Positions 1 to 8,357 of a stretch of DNA of 64,000 bases are shown here, piece after piece. Every line of letters starts with the position of its first letter. The first letter of the stretch is position 1. The DNA comes from Kitasatospora gansuensis (GTDB taxonomy: Bacteria > Actinomycetota > Actinomycetes > Streptomycetales > Streptomycetaceae). The notes beneath the pieces are model-generated. The model was not told where the DNA came from. It did not search any database and was given only the letters and a program-made list of their open reading frames with translations. The position numbers and the translations under genes were made by a program. The stretch spans positions 8,148,084 to 8,212,083 of the forward strand of contig NZ_JACHJR010000001.1 of NCBI RefSeq assembly GCF_014203705.1, given 5' to 3'.

Positions 1-1347
1 GCGCTCGCCCTGACCCCGGCCGACGTCAAGCCCGGTGCCGTACCGACCAACTCCGCGTCGGGGACGCAGTCCGTCCCGGTCACCTTCCACGCCGAGGTGG
101 GTGTACCGGGGGCGGCCGGGCCGTGGGCCTACGACGGGGTGGCGCCGATGGTGCGGACGGCCGGGGGCCGGGCGGTGGTGCACTGGGACCCGGTGGTGGT
201 CCACCCGATGCTCAAGCCGGGCCGGACGCTGGCCGTGCGGCCGGTCGCCTCCTCGGCCGCGCAGATCCTGGACCGCAAGGGCCGCCCGCTGGCCGAGTTC
301 CCCTCGGTGGCAGCGGTGGCGGGACAGATCAAGTTCGGCGCCGGGGAGCCCAAGTCGCAGGCCGGACAGGGTGTGGTGGTGACGGACAAGGGCAACCCCG
401 CCGTGGCCGAGGCCCTGTTCACCATCACCGAGCCCACCGGCGGGGAGCGCAGGCTCACCCTGGACGCGGACCTTCAGCGGGCGGCCGAAACCGCCGTCAG
501 GGCACGGTCCGGACCGTCCTCGATCGTGGCGATCGAGCCCAGCACCGGCCACATCCTGGCCTTCGCCAACAACCCGACGCACGGTCAGAACCGGGCGTTC
601 GGCGCCACGATCGCGCCCGGCTCCACCCTGAAGGTGGTCACCGCCGCCGCGCTGCTGGAGTCGGGGCTGACCCTGGACGCCCCACTGTCCTGCCCGGTCG
701 GCGCCGACGTGGGCGGCCGGACGGTGCAGAACGACTTCTCCGAGCCCCATCCCGAGTACACCTTCAAGGACGACTTCGCGAAGTCCTGCAACACCGCCTT
801 CCTCGCGGCGGGCAAGGCCAGACTGCAGGCCGGCACGCTGTCCGCCACGGCCAAGGACGTGTTCGGCCTCGGCGCGGTCTGGGACACCGGTCTCTCCAGC
901 TTCGACACCAAGATCCCGGTCGAGACCAACCAGGAGCAGATCCTGATGGCGTACATCGGGCAGGGCCGGGTCCAGACCAACGCGCTGGCGATGGCCTCGG
1001 TCTCGGCGACCGTGCAGAGCGGAGTCTTCCGCCAGCCGATCCTGGTCCCGGGCCTGGCCCAGCCGAAGGCCGGTCGGGTCCTGAGCGGCGCGGTGCTGGG
1101 GGACCTGCGGACGATGATGCGGCGCACCGCCCAGAGCGGGACGGCGGCGCAGGCTCTGGCCGGCATCGCGGGCGCCGCCGGCAAGACCGGCACCGCCGAG
1201 GTCGGCGGTCAGACCCTTCCCAACAGCTGGTTCACCGGCTACCGGGGCGACCTCGCGGTGGCCGCCGAGGTGGAGGCCGGCGGCCACGGTGCGGCGGCCG
1301 CTACACCCGCCGCCGCCGGGCTGCTCGCGATCGGGAACGTCAAGTGA
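1..1347 (+). CDS. Penicillin-binding protein, transpeptidase domain (5' end outside window)
   Basis: The reading frame is open from base 1, so the N-terminus lies outside the window. A GTG at 97 is only an internal codon. The visible 448 residues contain the three class B PBP transpeptidase motifs in order: S-T-L-K (nucleophile Ser at residue 208 of the visible part, nt 622-624), S-C-N (nt 784-792) and K-T-G-T (nt 1183-1194). The part before residue 140 resembles the NTF2-like/dimerisation region of PBP2a/PbpA-type proteins. The product would cross-link peptidoglycan outside the membrane. The Ala-rich C-terminus ends close after KTG, as usual. The stop codon lies inside a short tandem repeat (1344-1396). 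I cannot say which streptomycete PBP this is. Confidence 0.9.
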   Translation, partial: ALALTPADVKPGAVPTNSASGTQSVPVTFHAEVGVPGAAGPWAYDGVAPMVRTAGGRAVVHWDPVVVHPMLKPGRTLAVRPVASSAAQILDRKGRPLAEFPSVAAVAGQIKFGAGEPKSQAGQGVVVTDKGNPAVAEALFTITEPTGGERRLTLDADLQRAAETAVRARSGPSSIVAIEPSTGHILAFANNPTHGQNRAFGATIAPGSTLKVVTAAALLESGLTLDAPLSCPVGADVGGRTVQNDFSEPHPEYTFKDDFAKSCNTAFLAAGKARLQAGTLSATAKDVFGLGAVWDTGLSSFDTKIPVETNQEQILMAYIGQGRVQTNALAMASVSATVQSGVFRQPILVPGLAQPKAGRVLSGAVLGDLRTMMRRTAQSGTAAQALAGIAGAAGKTGTAEVGGQTLPNSWFTGYRGDLAVAAEVEAGGHGAAAATPAAAGLLAIGNVK

Positions 1348-1396
1348 CGGGAACGTCAGGTGACGGGAACGTCGGGTGACGGGAACGTCGGGTGAC
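1344..1396. repeat. 16-bp tandem repeat across a stop codon
   Basis: A unit reading GTGACGGGAACGTCRG occurs three times head to tail (1344-1359, 1360-1375, 1376-1391) plus a partial fourth. The PBP stop codon TGA (1345-1347) is part of the first unit, so each unit carries an in-frame-like TGA. It probably arose by slippage. No function is evident. Confidence 0.7.
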
Positions 1397-1427
1397 CGGG
1401 AGTTTCGGGTGAGGGCGCCCCGGCCGG

Positions 1428-2852
1428 TCAGGGGGCGTCGGGGCCCACATCGGCCGGGGTGAGCGGACGCCGGACCGGCGTCAGGGTGGTGTACTCGTCG
1501 GCGCCGATGTCACGGCTGCTGCCGCGCGGGTGCCCGTCGAGGTCCTGGGTCACGGCCGGGTCGGTCAGGGTCGCCGCGTTGATCGCGGGGCTGCCCGCCG
1601 ACAGCCGGTACACCCCGTCGGACTCCTGTCGCAGCAGCGGGTCCACCCGGCGGTAACCGCCGGACGGGATGGTGCCGTTGGCCGCCGCACCCCACAGGAT
1701 GTTGCTCCGCCAGCTGAAGCCGGAGGTCGCCCCCAGCGCGACCAGGGTGCCGGATCCTGCGACCAGGATGTTGTCCGAGACGACCACATCCCGGGGCTCG
1801 TACGTCCGGGTCTCGCCCGAGATCGCGCCCGCGTTGCCGACCAGGGTGTTGAACGCGATCACGGCGCGGTCGCACGCGTCGTTGCCGCGCCGCTCCTCGG
1901 TGCTCTCGCCGTCGTGGTGGTCCCGGGTGGTGCCGCTGCCGATCACCAGGGCGCGGCCCGACAGGCCGGCCAGGTAGTTGTTGACCACCAGGTGGTCGTT
2001 GCCGTACAGCCGCAGACCGTCGGTGCCGCCGAGCAGGTGGTTGCCCTCCACCGTGGTGCCGTTGCCGTGCCGCAGCACGATGGCGCCACGGCTGTCGCGC
2101 ACGGTGTTGTACCGGACGGTGTTGCCCGAGGACTTCACCGAGATGGCCTCCGGGTCCCCGTCGCACCGCTCGAACAGGTTGTACTCCACCGTCGCGTCGG
2201 CGACGGACAGCGCCCGGCTGCTGACACCGAGCCGGAGCGGCTCGCCGCCGTTGGCGCCCGAGTAGCTGTGGTCGGCGAAGTGGTTCCGGAGGATCTGGGT
2301 GCGCTGCGCCATGACGGTCGAGCCGGGGCCGTCGACGACCAGGAAGATGCCCTCGGTGGTCCGGTCGTGGAAGCGGTTGCGGTCGATCTTGGCGTCGTCG
2401 CCCCGGACGACCACCCAGTCGAGCCCGCTGACGTCGGCGAGCCGGAAGTCGTTGCGGGTCAGCCGGATCCGCAGGCAGTCCGCCGGGATCTCCAGGGTGC
2501 TGCGCTGCCGGAAGGCGAACCCGCTGACGGTGATGTTGCTCGAGTCGCCGAAGACGAAGCCGCGCTCGCCCTGCAGCACCGCACCGCCGCGCGACTGCGA
2601 GCTGATGGTGATCGGCGCGGAGGCGGTGCCGTTCCGGCCGGAGACCCGGATCGAGCCCCCCGACGGGACGGTGTACGTGCCGTCGGCCAGCACGATGCGG
2701 TCGCCGGGGACCGCCCGGTCGATGGCCTTCTGAAGGTCGGTCAGGGAACCGACCGGCACCGTGCCCGCCGCGCCGGCCGACTGGGCGAGCGGTACGGCGG
2801 CTGCCGCCGCGCCGAGCAGCGTGCCGGTGATGAACGTGCGTCGTCGCACCAT
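1428..2852 (-). CDS. Tat-exported PL6-type polysaccharide lyase (alginate/chondroitinase-B family)
   Basis: The start is placed at the ATG at 2852, just after GGAGG; an in-frame codon 24 residues further upstream is possible but lacks a ribosome site. The mature start gives a Tat signal (R-R-R-T-F then an Ala-rich hydrophobic stretch). The rest is a parallel beta-helix with many N-x-F/N-x-V turns. Near the middle are G-G-E-P-L-R-L-G and, 21 residues apart, the Lys of I-S-V-K-S-S-G-N and the Arg of I-V-L-R-H-G-N. These match the catalytic Lys250/Arg271 pair of chondroitinase B, a PL6 enzyme. It should beta-eliminate uronic-acid polysaccharides outside the cell. The exact substrate cannot be read from the sequence. 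It stands alone, convergent with the PBP. Confidence 0.85.
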   Translation of the reverse strand: MVRRRTFITGTLLGAAAAAVPLAQSAGAAGTVPVGSLTDLQKAIDRAVPGDRIVLADGTYTVPSGGSIRVSGRNGTASAPITISSQSRGGAVLQGERGFVFGDSSNITVSGFAFRQRSTLEIPADCLRIRLTRNDFRLADVSGLDWVVVRGDDAKIDRNRFHDRTTEGIFLVVDGPGSTVMAQRTQILRNHFADHSYSGANGGEPLRLGVSSRALSVADATVEYNLFERCDGDPEAISVKSSGNTVRYNTVRDSRGAIVLRHGNGTTVEGNHLLGGTDGLRLYGNDHLVVNNYLAGLSGRALVIGSGTTRDHHDGESTEERRGNDACDRAVIAFNTLVGNAGAISGETRTYEPRDVVVSDNILVAGSGTLVALGATSGFSWRSNILWGAAANGTIPSGGYRRVDPLLRQESDGVYRLSAGSPAINAATLTDPAVTQDLDGHPRGSSRDIGADEYTTLTPVRRPLTPADVGPDAP

Positions 2853-3005
2853 GCCTCCAGAGCGGATACGGCCTGAACCGACACCAAGGGGAATGGACGG
2901 CGACTCCCGCCGACCGTCCGTCACTCATTCCAGCATCGCCGTCCGGCCGTGCGGAAGGCAGCTGCGGGGCACCGACCGCTGCCCGATCGGGCAGCTGACG
3001 GGGGC

Positions 3006-4532
3006 TCAGGCCGTCCGGCGGTAGGAGGTGAGGACGATTCTGACGGGGCCGCTGTCGTCCGGGGCAGCTTGGAGGGTGCGCACGATGGCGAGGTCCGTGC
3101 CGCCCGGGCTGCGGACACAGAAGCCGGCACCGGAGCTGAGGGGCAGGGTGGAGACGGGCCGGGTCTCGATGCCCTTGACGCAGTCGTCGAGGGTGAGCCG
3201 GTCGGCCGGTGCGAGGTAGGCGGCGCTGCCGTCAGGCAGGTAGAACTCGCCCGCGTGCCGGCCCAGGTACCAGGTCGAGGCGTCCTGCGGGGCGACCTTC
3301 CCGGCGCCGAGGTCGAACTCGTAGGAGGAGTCGGGCGAGGTGAGTTCGAGGTCGCTGTGGACCGTCGCGTAGCCGGGCCGGGCGACCGGGGAGGGCGGGG
3401 GAGTGGGCGTGGCCGACGGGGACTCGGACCGGACGGCGGAGACCGGAGCGAGGGGTTCGTCGAGGTCGAGCAGGACCAACGCGCCGCCCGCGCCCACCAG
3501 CAGCGCGGCGGTCACCAGGAGCGCGGTACGGACCGGTCGGCGCCGGGGCGGTGGGCCGTAGTCCGGCGGGAGGCGGCGGGTGGGTGGAGCGGGGGTGGCC
3601 GGTGTGGTCGGGAGCTCGGTGTGGCCGAGGATCGTGGTGCTGACCTGCCGGGGCAGCCAGCCGTCGGCGAAACGGAGCTCGCCGCCGGTGGCCGGGTGGC
3701 TGCGGACCCACTCGATCAGCTGGGCGGTGGTCGGGCGGTGCCCGGGGTCCTTGGCCAGGCAGCTGCGGACCACCTGGTGCAGGTCGGCGGGGAGGCCGGT
3801 GAGGTCGGGCTCCTCGTGGACCGCCCGGTAGAGCGCGGCCGGTCCGGGCCCGGCTCCGAACGGCGGGGTGCCGGAGGCGACCCAGGAGAGCAGTGCGCCC
3901 AGGGCGAAGACGTCGGTGGCGGGGGCGGCCGGGAGCCCGAGGGCCTGCTCCGGGGCCATGAAGCCGGGGGAGCCGGCCCGCAGGCCGGTGGCGGTGAGCG
4001 AACCGGCGTCGGCGGCGCGGGCGATGCCGAAGTCGATCACCCGGGGGCCGTCGGCGGCGATCAGGACGTTGCCGGGCTTGAGGTCGCGGTGCACCACGCC
4101 GGCCAGGTGAATGGCCTGCAGGGCCTCGGCGATCCCGGCGAGCAGCAGCAGGGCGGTCCGTTCGGGGAGCGGACCGTGACGGTCGATCACCTGGTGGAGC
4201 GAGGGCCCGGGGACGTAGGTGGTGGCCAGCCAGGGGGTGGCGGCGTCGGTGCCGGCGTCGACCACCTGCGCGGTGTAGAGGCCGTGGATCCGCCGGGCGC
4301 TGGCGACCTCCTGGGCGAACCGCCTCCGGAACTCCGGGTCCTCGGCCAGCTCGGGCCGGACCACCTTGAGGGCGACGGGCCGCCCGCCCGGCGTGTAGGC
4401 GAGGTAGACCCGGCCCATGCCGCCCGCACCGAGCCGGGCGCAGAGGCGGTAGCCGCCGACCTCGCGGGGGTCGTCCGGGGACAGCGCCTGGAATGCCGTG
4501 GGTGACGGGGCGCCGAAGGGCTCTGCGGTCAT
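3006..4532 (-). CDS. Membrane Ser/Thr protein kinase (Hanks type)
   Basis: 508 residues. The kinase domain spans about 28-280: Gly loop G-A-G-G-M-G-R-V-Y, Lys56 in V-A-L-K, H-R-D-L-K-P-G-N (148-155), D-F-G (167-169) and A-P-E. A Pro-rich juxtamembrane segment leads to one transmembrane helix (about 336-355), followed by an outside domain of about 150 residues with two Cys (in D-D-C and G-F-C). There are no PASTA repeats. The outside domain resembles no family I can name. It probably senses something at the cell surface and phosphorylates cytosolic proteins. It is divergent from the tetR gene at 4648, sharing a 115-bp intergenic region. Confidence 0.9.
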   Translation of the reverse strand: MTAEPFGAPSPTAFQALSPDDPREVGGYRLCARLGAGGMGRVYLAYTPGGRPVALKVVRPELAEDPEFRRRFAQEVASARRIHGLYTAQVVDAGTDAATPWLATTYVPGPSLHQVIDRHGPLPERTALLLLAGIAEALQAIHLAGVVHRDLKPGNVLIAADGPRVIDFGIARAADAGSLTATGLRAGSPGFMAPEQALGLPAAPATDVFALGALLSWVASGTPPFGAGPGPAALYRAVHEEPDLTGLPADLHQVVRSCLAKDPGHRPTTAQLIEWVRSHPATGGELRFADGWLPRQVSTTILGHTELPTTPATPAPPTRRLPPDYGPPPRRRPVRTALLVTAALLVGAGGALVLLDLDEPLAPVSAVRSESPSATPTPPPSPVARPGYATVHSDLELTSPDSSYEFDLGAGKVAPQDASTWYLGRHAGEFYLPDGSAAYLAPADRLTLDDCVKGIETRPVSTLPLSSGAGFCVRSPGGTDLAIVRTLQAAPDDSGPVRIVLTSYRRTA

Positions 4533-4580
4533 GCGGACTCCCAGCGGGGTGGAGCGGGTGAGGGTGGTGCGGATCCTATC

Positions 4581-4609
4581 CTGACCAGAATTTCAGTCAG
4601 CACCACCCT
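4581..4609 (+). promoter_or_regulatory. Operator copy and weak promoter ahead of the first tetR
   Basis: TGACCAGAATTTCAGTCA (4582-4599) matches 15 of 18 positions of the perfect palindrome at 5311-5328, with a degenerate left arm. A CTGACC/CACCCT pair spaced 17 bp could be the -35 and -10. It lies 48 bp before the tetR start, so autoregulation is likely. Confidence 0.6.
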
Positions 4610-4647
4610 GTCGATCGGCCCACGCCCCCCGGGTAGGGTGATCCCTT

Positions 4648-5226
4648 GTGGCTGACCGTCGAACCTTGATCATGGAAGCGGCCGCGCGGGTGATCGCCCG
4701 GCGCGGTGTCCGAGGGCTGCGCGTGGAAGAGCTGGCCGCCGAGGCCGGCGTGTCCACGGCGCTGATCTACTACCACTTCAAGGACCGCGCGGGGATCCTC
4801 CGGTCGACCCTGGAGTTCATCAACGACCGGGCCGAGCGCTACACCACGGCCCGCGCCGCGGACGCGCCGCCGCTGGACGCCCGGGGCGAGCTGGAGCAGA
4901 CCCTGCTGCTGGAGTTCCAGGACATCCCCGAGGTGCGGGAGAACAGCACCGCCTGGGGCGAACTGCGGGCGAGCGCGGTCTTCGATCCCGACCTCCGGGA
5001 GGACGTGGCCCGGGCCACCCTGGTCTGGGTGCAGGAGGTGGCCGAACTGCTCGGCCGGGCCCGCCCGATGAACGGCGCCGCCGCCCTGGCCGCCTCCGCC
5101 GAGCGGCTGACCGCGCTGGTGGAGGGACTGAGCGTCCGCTGGCTCAGCGGCAGTCTGCCGGTGGAGCACGCGCGCGAGCTGATGGCCGGCGCGATCGACG
5201 GTGAGCTGGAGCGGTTGCGCGGGTAG
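4648..5226 (+). CDS. TetR-family regulator of the deiminase/urease locus
   Basis: 192 residues from a GTG start. The N-terminal TetR helix-turn-helix is clear (R-G-V-R-G-L-R-V-E-E-L-A-A-E-A-G-V-S, then L-I-Y-Y-H-F). By eye about three quarters of the first 65 residues are identical to the TetR at 10153-10725, and the ligand-domain core V-R-E-N-S-T-A-W-G-E-L-R-A-S-A-V-F-D is shared, so the two are recent paralogues. The gene sits directly upstream of the first deiminase, with a strong terminator and then a perfect palindromic operator between them. The likely role is repression of the deiminase and urease genes, released by a guanidino or polyamine-type ligand (inference). Confidence 0.9.
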   Translation: MADRRTLIMEAAARVIARRGVRGLRVEELAAEAGVSTALIYYHFKDRAGILRSTLEFINDRAERYTTARAADAPPLDARGELEQTLLLEFQDIPEVRENSTAWGELRASAVFDPDLREDVARATLVWVQEVAELLGRARPMNGAAALAASAERLTALVEGLSVRWLSGSLPVEHARELMAGAIDGELERLRG

Positions 5227-5240
5227 CGCCGCTGAGACGG

Positions 5241-5269
5241 GCCCCGGACCGCTGGTCCGGGGCTTTCTT
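5241..5269 (+). terminator. Rho-independent terminator after tetR
   Basis: GCCCCGGACC (5241-5250) and GGTCCGGGGC (5254-5263) form a perfect 10-bp stem with a 3-nt loop, followed by TTTCTT. It isolates tetR from the deiminase transcript. Confidence 0.85.
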
Positions 5270-5309
5270 GCGTCTGTGGTGACCTCCGCGGTGACCTGCC
5301 CGTCTGATC

Positions 5310-5338
5310 TTGACTGAAATTTCAGTCAGTGCGAGAGT
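5310..5338 (+). promoter_or_regulatory. Promoter with perfect 18-bp TetR-type operator
   Basis: TGACTGAAATTTCAGTCA (5311-5328) is a perfect inverted repeat. It overlaps a TTGACT -35 (5310-5315), and 17 bp on is GAGAGT (5333-5338), an acceptable TANNNT-like -10. The deiminase start codon is 74 bp further. A regulator bound here would cover the -35 and spacer, the classical repressor position. Related sites occur at 4582, 10758, 10874 and 26282. Confidence 0.8.
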
Positions 5339-5402
5339 GAGGGCGCGGACCTCGTCGACGCGAGCGGCATCCGCAGGTGCCATCCTTGATCTGGAGACCC
5401 GC

Positions 5403-6410
5403 ATGAGCGACCCCCGCGTGGAGCCCGACGACGTTCCACACGCCCGTACCTGGATGTCGTGGCCGTCCCGCAAGTTGATCTGGGGCCGCCAACTGGCGGG
5501 CGTGCAGGAGGACATCGCGCTGATCGCGCGGACGATCGCCCGCTTCGAGCCGGTGACCGTGTGCGCCCCGGACAGCTACAGCGTCAGCGAGGCCCGGTCC
5601 CGCTGCGGCCCCGCCGTCACCGTGACCGAGGCCGTCCCCACCGACGACCTGTGGATGCGGGACACCGCCCCGGTGTTTCGGCGGGACGGCCAGGGACAGC
5701 GGGACGCCGTCGGGCTCAACTTCAACGGCTGGGGCCGCAAGCAGACCCACCACGACGACGCGGAGGTGGCCCGGGGTATCGCCGAACTGCTCCGACTCCC
5801 GTTCGGCTACGCCGACTTCGTTGGCGAGGGCGGATCGATCGAGACGGACGGCGACGGCACCGTGCTGGCCACCGAGAGCAGCCTGGTCAACAAGAACCGC
5901 AACCGGGGCATGAGCCGGGACCAGATCGAGGAGGCCGTCCTCGACGTGTACGGCGCGCAGAAGATGATCTGGGTCCCCGGGGTCAAGGGCCGGGACATCA
6001 CCGACAACCACATCGACGTCACCTCACGGTTCGTCAGCCCCGGCACGGTGCTGGTCCAACTGCCCCCGGCGGACCGACGCGACGTCTGGGCCCGGGACGC
6101 CCGGGAGCAGTTCGACATCCTCTCCCGGGCCACCGACGCCAGGGGCCGGCGGCTCCGGGTGATCCGGGTGGACGGCCCCGACTCCGTCCGCTCGCGGGAC
6201 TCGAAGTTCGTCGACTCGTACCTCAACTTCCACGTCGTCAACGGGGCGGTGATCGCCGCCCAGTTCGGCGACCGGGTCAAGGACGAGGCCGCCCGGCGCA
6301 CCCTCGCGGCGGCCTTCCCGGGCCGCGAGGTCGTCCAGCTCGACGTCGACCGCCTGATGGCCGGGGGCGGCGGCATCCACTGCGCCACGATGCAGGAACC
6401 GCTGCCGTAG
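5403..6410 (+). CDS. Agmatine deiminase family protein 1 (cytosolic)
   Basis: 335 residues. The ATG at 5403 follows GGAG at a good distance; an in-frame ATT/GTG-like extension upstream would run through the operator, so I reject it. There is no signal peptide. Conserved guanidine-deiminase motifs are W-M-R-D-T-A-P, N-F-N-G-W-G, G-E-G-G-S-I-E-T-D-G, D-N-H-I-D and the catalytic Cys327 in G-G-G-G-I-H-C. The family hydrolyses a guanidino group to ureido plus ammonia, for example agmatine to N-carbamoylputrescine. The D-x-H-x-D context (D-I-T-D-N-H-I-D-V) differs from classical AguA, so the substrate may not be agmatine. First gene of a five-step unit with the next deiminase and the urease genes. 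Confidence 0.9.
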   Translation: MSDPRVEPDDVPHARTWMSWPSRKLIWGRQLAGVQEDIALIARTIARFEPVTVCAPDSYSVSEARSRCGPAVTVTEAVPTDDLWMRDTAPVFRRDGQGQRDAVGLNFNGWGRKQTHHDDAEVARGIAELLRLPFGYADFVGEGGSIETDGDGTVLATESSLVNKNRNRGMSRDQIEEAVLDVYGAQKMIWVPGVKGRDITDNHIDVTSRFVSPGTVLVQLPPADRRDVWARDAREQFDILSRATDARGRRLRVIRVDGPDSVRSRDSKFVDSYLNFHVVNGAVIAAQFGDRVKDEAARRTLAAAFPGREVVQLDVDRLMAGGGGIHCATMQEPLP

Positions 6411-6459
6411 CCGTTTTTCCCCCGCACCCTCACTCACCCTCATTCACCGGAGTGACTCC

Positions 6460-7647
6460 GTGTCAGACCCGACCATGCCCTTTTCCGCCTCCCGCCGGAC
6501 GGTGCTGCGCGCTGCGGCCGGCGCCGGGCTGCTCACCCTGGGGGCCGCCGCCTGCGCCCCGCTGAACGACGGCGACGAGCAGCCGGGCCTCGCCGAACCG
6601 TCCGCACCGAGTGCAGGCCAGGGGGCGACGCCCGGCCGCAGGTTCGGTGCGGAGTGGGAGAGCCACGCCAGGACCTTCATGTCCTGGCCCGCCTCCACCG
6701 GCATCTGGGGTGACCAACTGCCGGACGTCCGGGCGGACATCGCGCGGCTGGCCCGGGCCGTCGCGGGGTACGAGGCAGTGCAGATGTTCGCCCGCCCCGG
6801 GCAGCTGGAGGCGGCGCAGAACGCGTGCGGCAACGCCGTCGAGGTCGTCCCGCTGCCGGTCGACGACCTGTGGGCCCGGGACACCCTGCCGGTCTTCGTC
6901 GAGGACTCGGGCACGCTCAAGGGCGTCGACTTCAACTTCAACGGCTGGGGCGAGAAGCAGCAGGAGCACGGCAACGACACGGCGCTGGCCGCCGCCGTGC
7001 TCGGGAAGTACGGCATCGAGCGGGTCCGGACGCCGCTGGTCGCCGAGGGCGGCTCGTTCGAGACCGACGGCCAGGGGACGCTGCTGGTCACCGAGAGTTC
7101 GGTGGTCAACCAGCGCCGCAACCCGGGGAAGAGCCGGGACGAGATCGAGGCGGAGCTCAAGCGGGCCCTCGGGGTGACCAAGGTGATCTGGTTCGCCGGC
7201 GTACGCGACCAGGACATCACCGACGCGCACGTGGACTGCCTGGTGCGGTTCGCGGCGCCGGGGGTCGTACTGCTCGACCAGCCGTTCCCGGGTGCGCCCG
7301 CCGACGTCTGGTCGCGCTCGGCCGCGCAGGCGCGCGAGGTGCTGAAGGGCGCCACCGACACGCACGGCAGGCAGCTCAAGGTGATCGACCTGCCGCAGCC
7401 CGACCCGGACCGGATCACCGGGCGCGGCGACGCGTTCGTCTCCTCGTACATCAACTTCTACGTCGCCAACAAGGCGCTGTTCCTGCCGAAGTTCGGGGAC
7501 GCCAAGGCCGACGACCGGGCCCAGCAGATCCTGCGGGACCACTTCCCCGGCCGGGACATCGTGCCGGTGGCCATCGACGCCATCGCCTCCGGTGGCGGTG
7601 GGATCCACTGCTCCACCCACGACCAGCCCGGCACACCGAAGGAGTAG
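6460..7647 (+). CDS. Agmatine deiminase family protein 2, Tat lipoprotein
   Basis: 395 residues from a GTG preceded by GGAG. The N-terminus has a twin-arginine motif (S-R-R-T-V-L-R), a hydrophobic run and then a lipobox-like G-A-A-A-C with Cys32, so the enzyme is probably exported folded and anchored outside. The catalytic motifs are intact: W-A-R-D-T-L-P, N-F-N-G-W-G, A-E-G-G-S-F-E-T-D-G, D-A-H-V-D and Cys384 in G-G-G-G-I-H-C. It follows deiminase 1 by 49 bp and precedes the urease gamma-beta gene by 8 bp, so co-transcription is likely. It may act on extracellular guanidino compounds or on arginine in peptides (inference; secreted peptidylarginine deiminases belong to the same superfamily). 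Confidence 0.88.
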   Translation: MSDPTMPFSASRRTVLRAAAGAGLLTLGAAACAPLNDGDEQPGLAEPSAPSAGQGATPGRRFGAEWESHARTFMSWPASTGIWGDQLPDVRADIARLARAVAGYEAVQMFARPGQLEAAQNACGNAVEVVPLPVDDLWARDTLPVFVEDSGTLKGVDFNFNGWGEKQQEHGNDTALAAAVLGKYGIERVRTPLVAEGGSFETDGQGTLLVTESSVVNQRRNPGKSRDEIEAELKRALGVTKVIWFAGVRDQDITDAHVDCLVRFAAPGVVLLDQPFPGAPADVWSRSAAQAREVLKGATDTHGRQLKVIDLPQPDPDRITGRGDAFVSSYINFYVANKALFLPKFGDAKADDRAQQILRDHFPGRDIVPVAIDAIASGGGGIHCSTHDQPGTPKE

Positions 7648-7655
7648 GAGACGTC

Positions 7656-8357
7656 GTGCGACTGACACCGACCGAGCGGGACCGGCTGCTGATCTTCACG
7701 GCGGCCGAACTGGCCCGGGCCCGCCGGGCCCGGGGCGTGAAACTGAACATCCCCGAGGCGCACGCGCTGATCGCGGACACCGTGTGCGAGGCGGCCCGGG
7801 ACGGCCGGCGGCTGGCCGAGGCGATCGAGGCCGGGCGCTCGGTGCTCTGTGCCGAGGACGTACTGCCCGGGGTCGCCGGCGTGGTGACGACCCTTCAGGT
7901 GGAGGCGGTCTTCGAGGACGGGACGCGGCTCTGCGTCATCGACGACCCGTTCCGGGCCCAGGGCTCGCTGGGGGACGAGGCGCCCGGCGCGGCCCTCCCC
8001 GGGGACGGCGCGGGCTACCGGCCGGCCGGGCCGGAGCTGCGGCTGCGCGTGCGCAACACCTCGGCGGTGCCGGTCTCGGTCACCTCGCACTTCCACTTCT
8101 TCGAGGTCAACCCCCGGCTGGCCTTCGACCGTTCCGCCGCGTACGGGCACCGGCTCGCCGCTCCGGCGGGTTCCTCGGTGCGGTTCGACCCCGGTGCCGT
8201 GGTGGAGGTCGGCCTGGTGCCGATCGGCGGGGCGCGGGTGGCGATCGGCTTCGCGGGCCTGGTGGACGGCCCGCTGGACGCACCCGGGGCGAAGGAATCC
8301 GCGCTGGCAAAGGCCCGCGCGACCGGCTATCTGACGGATTTTCAGGAGCAGTCATGA
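7656..8357 (+). CDS. ureAB: Urease gamma-beta fusion subunit
   Basis: 233 residues from a GTG behind GGAGTAGGAG. Residues 1 to about 100 are the gamma (UreA) fold: L-T-P-T-E-R-D-R-L-L-I-F, then R-G-V-K-L-N-I-P-E-A. The C-terminal half is the beta (UreB) fold: V-T-S-H-F-H-F-F-E-V-N-P-R-L-A-F-D-R and R-F-D-P-G. Fused gamma-beta subunits are known in some ureases. Its stop overlaps the alpha-subunit start in an ATGA (8354-8357), so the two are translationally coupled. Placement directly after deiminases rather than with ureDEFG is unusual and suggests a role in ureido or guanidino catabolism. Confidence 0.92.
   Translation: MRLTPTERDRLLIFTAAELARARRARGVKLNIPEAHALIADTVCEAARDGRRLAEAIEAGRSVLCAEDVLPGVAGVVTTLQVEAVFEDGTRLCVIDDPFRAQGSLGDEAPGAALPGDGAGYRPAGPELRLRVRNTSAVPVSVTSHFHFFEVNPRLAFDRSAAYGHRLAAPAGSSVRFDPGAVVEVGLVPIGGARVAIGFAGLVDGPLDAPGAKESALAKARATGYLTDFQEQS

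Noticed and set aside
1459..2876. Long open frames on the plus strand across the lyase gene
   Set aside because: They read as Arg/Pro/Gly-rich nonsense and are antisense to a gene with a signal peptide and catalytic residues.
2949..4505. 518-codon plus-strand frame across the first kinase
   Set aside because: Gly/Val/Glu-rich sequence without domains, antisense to a kinase with all catalytic motifs.
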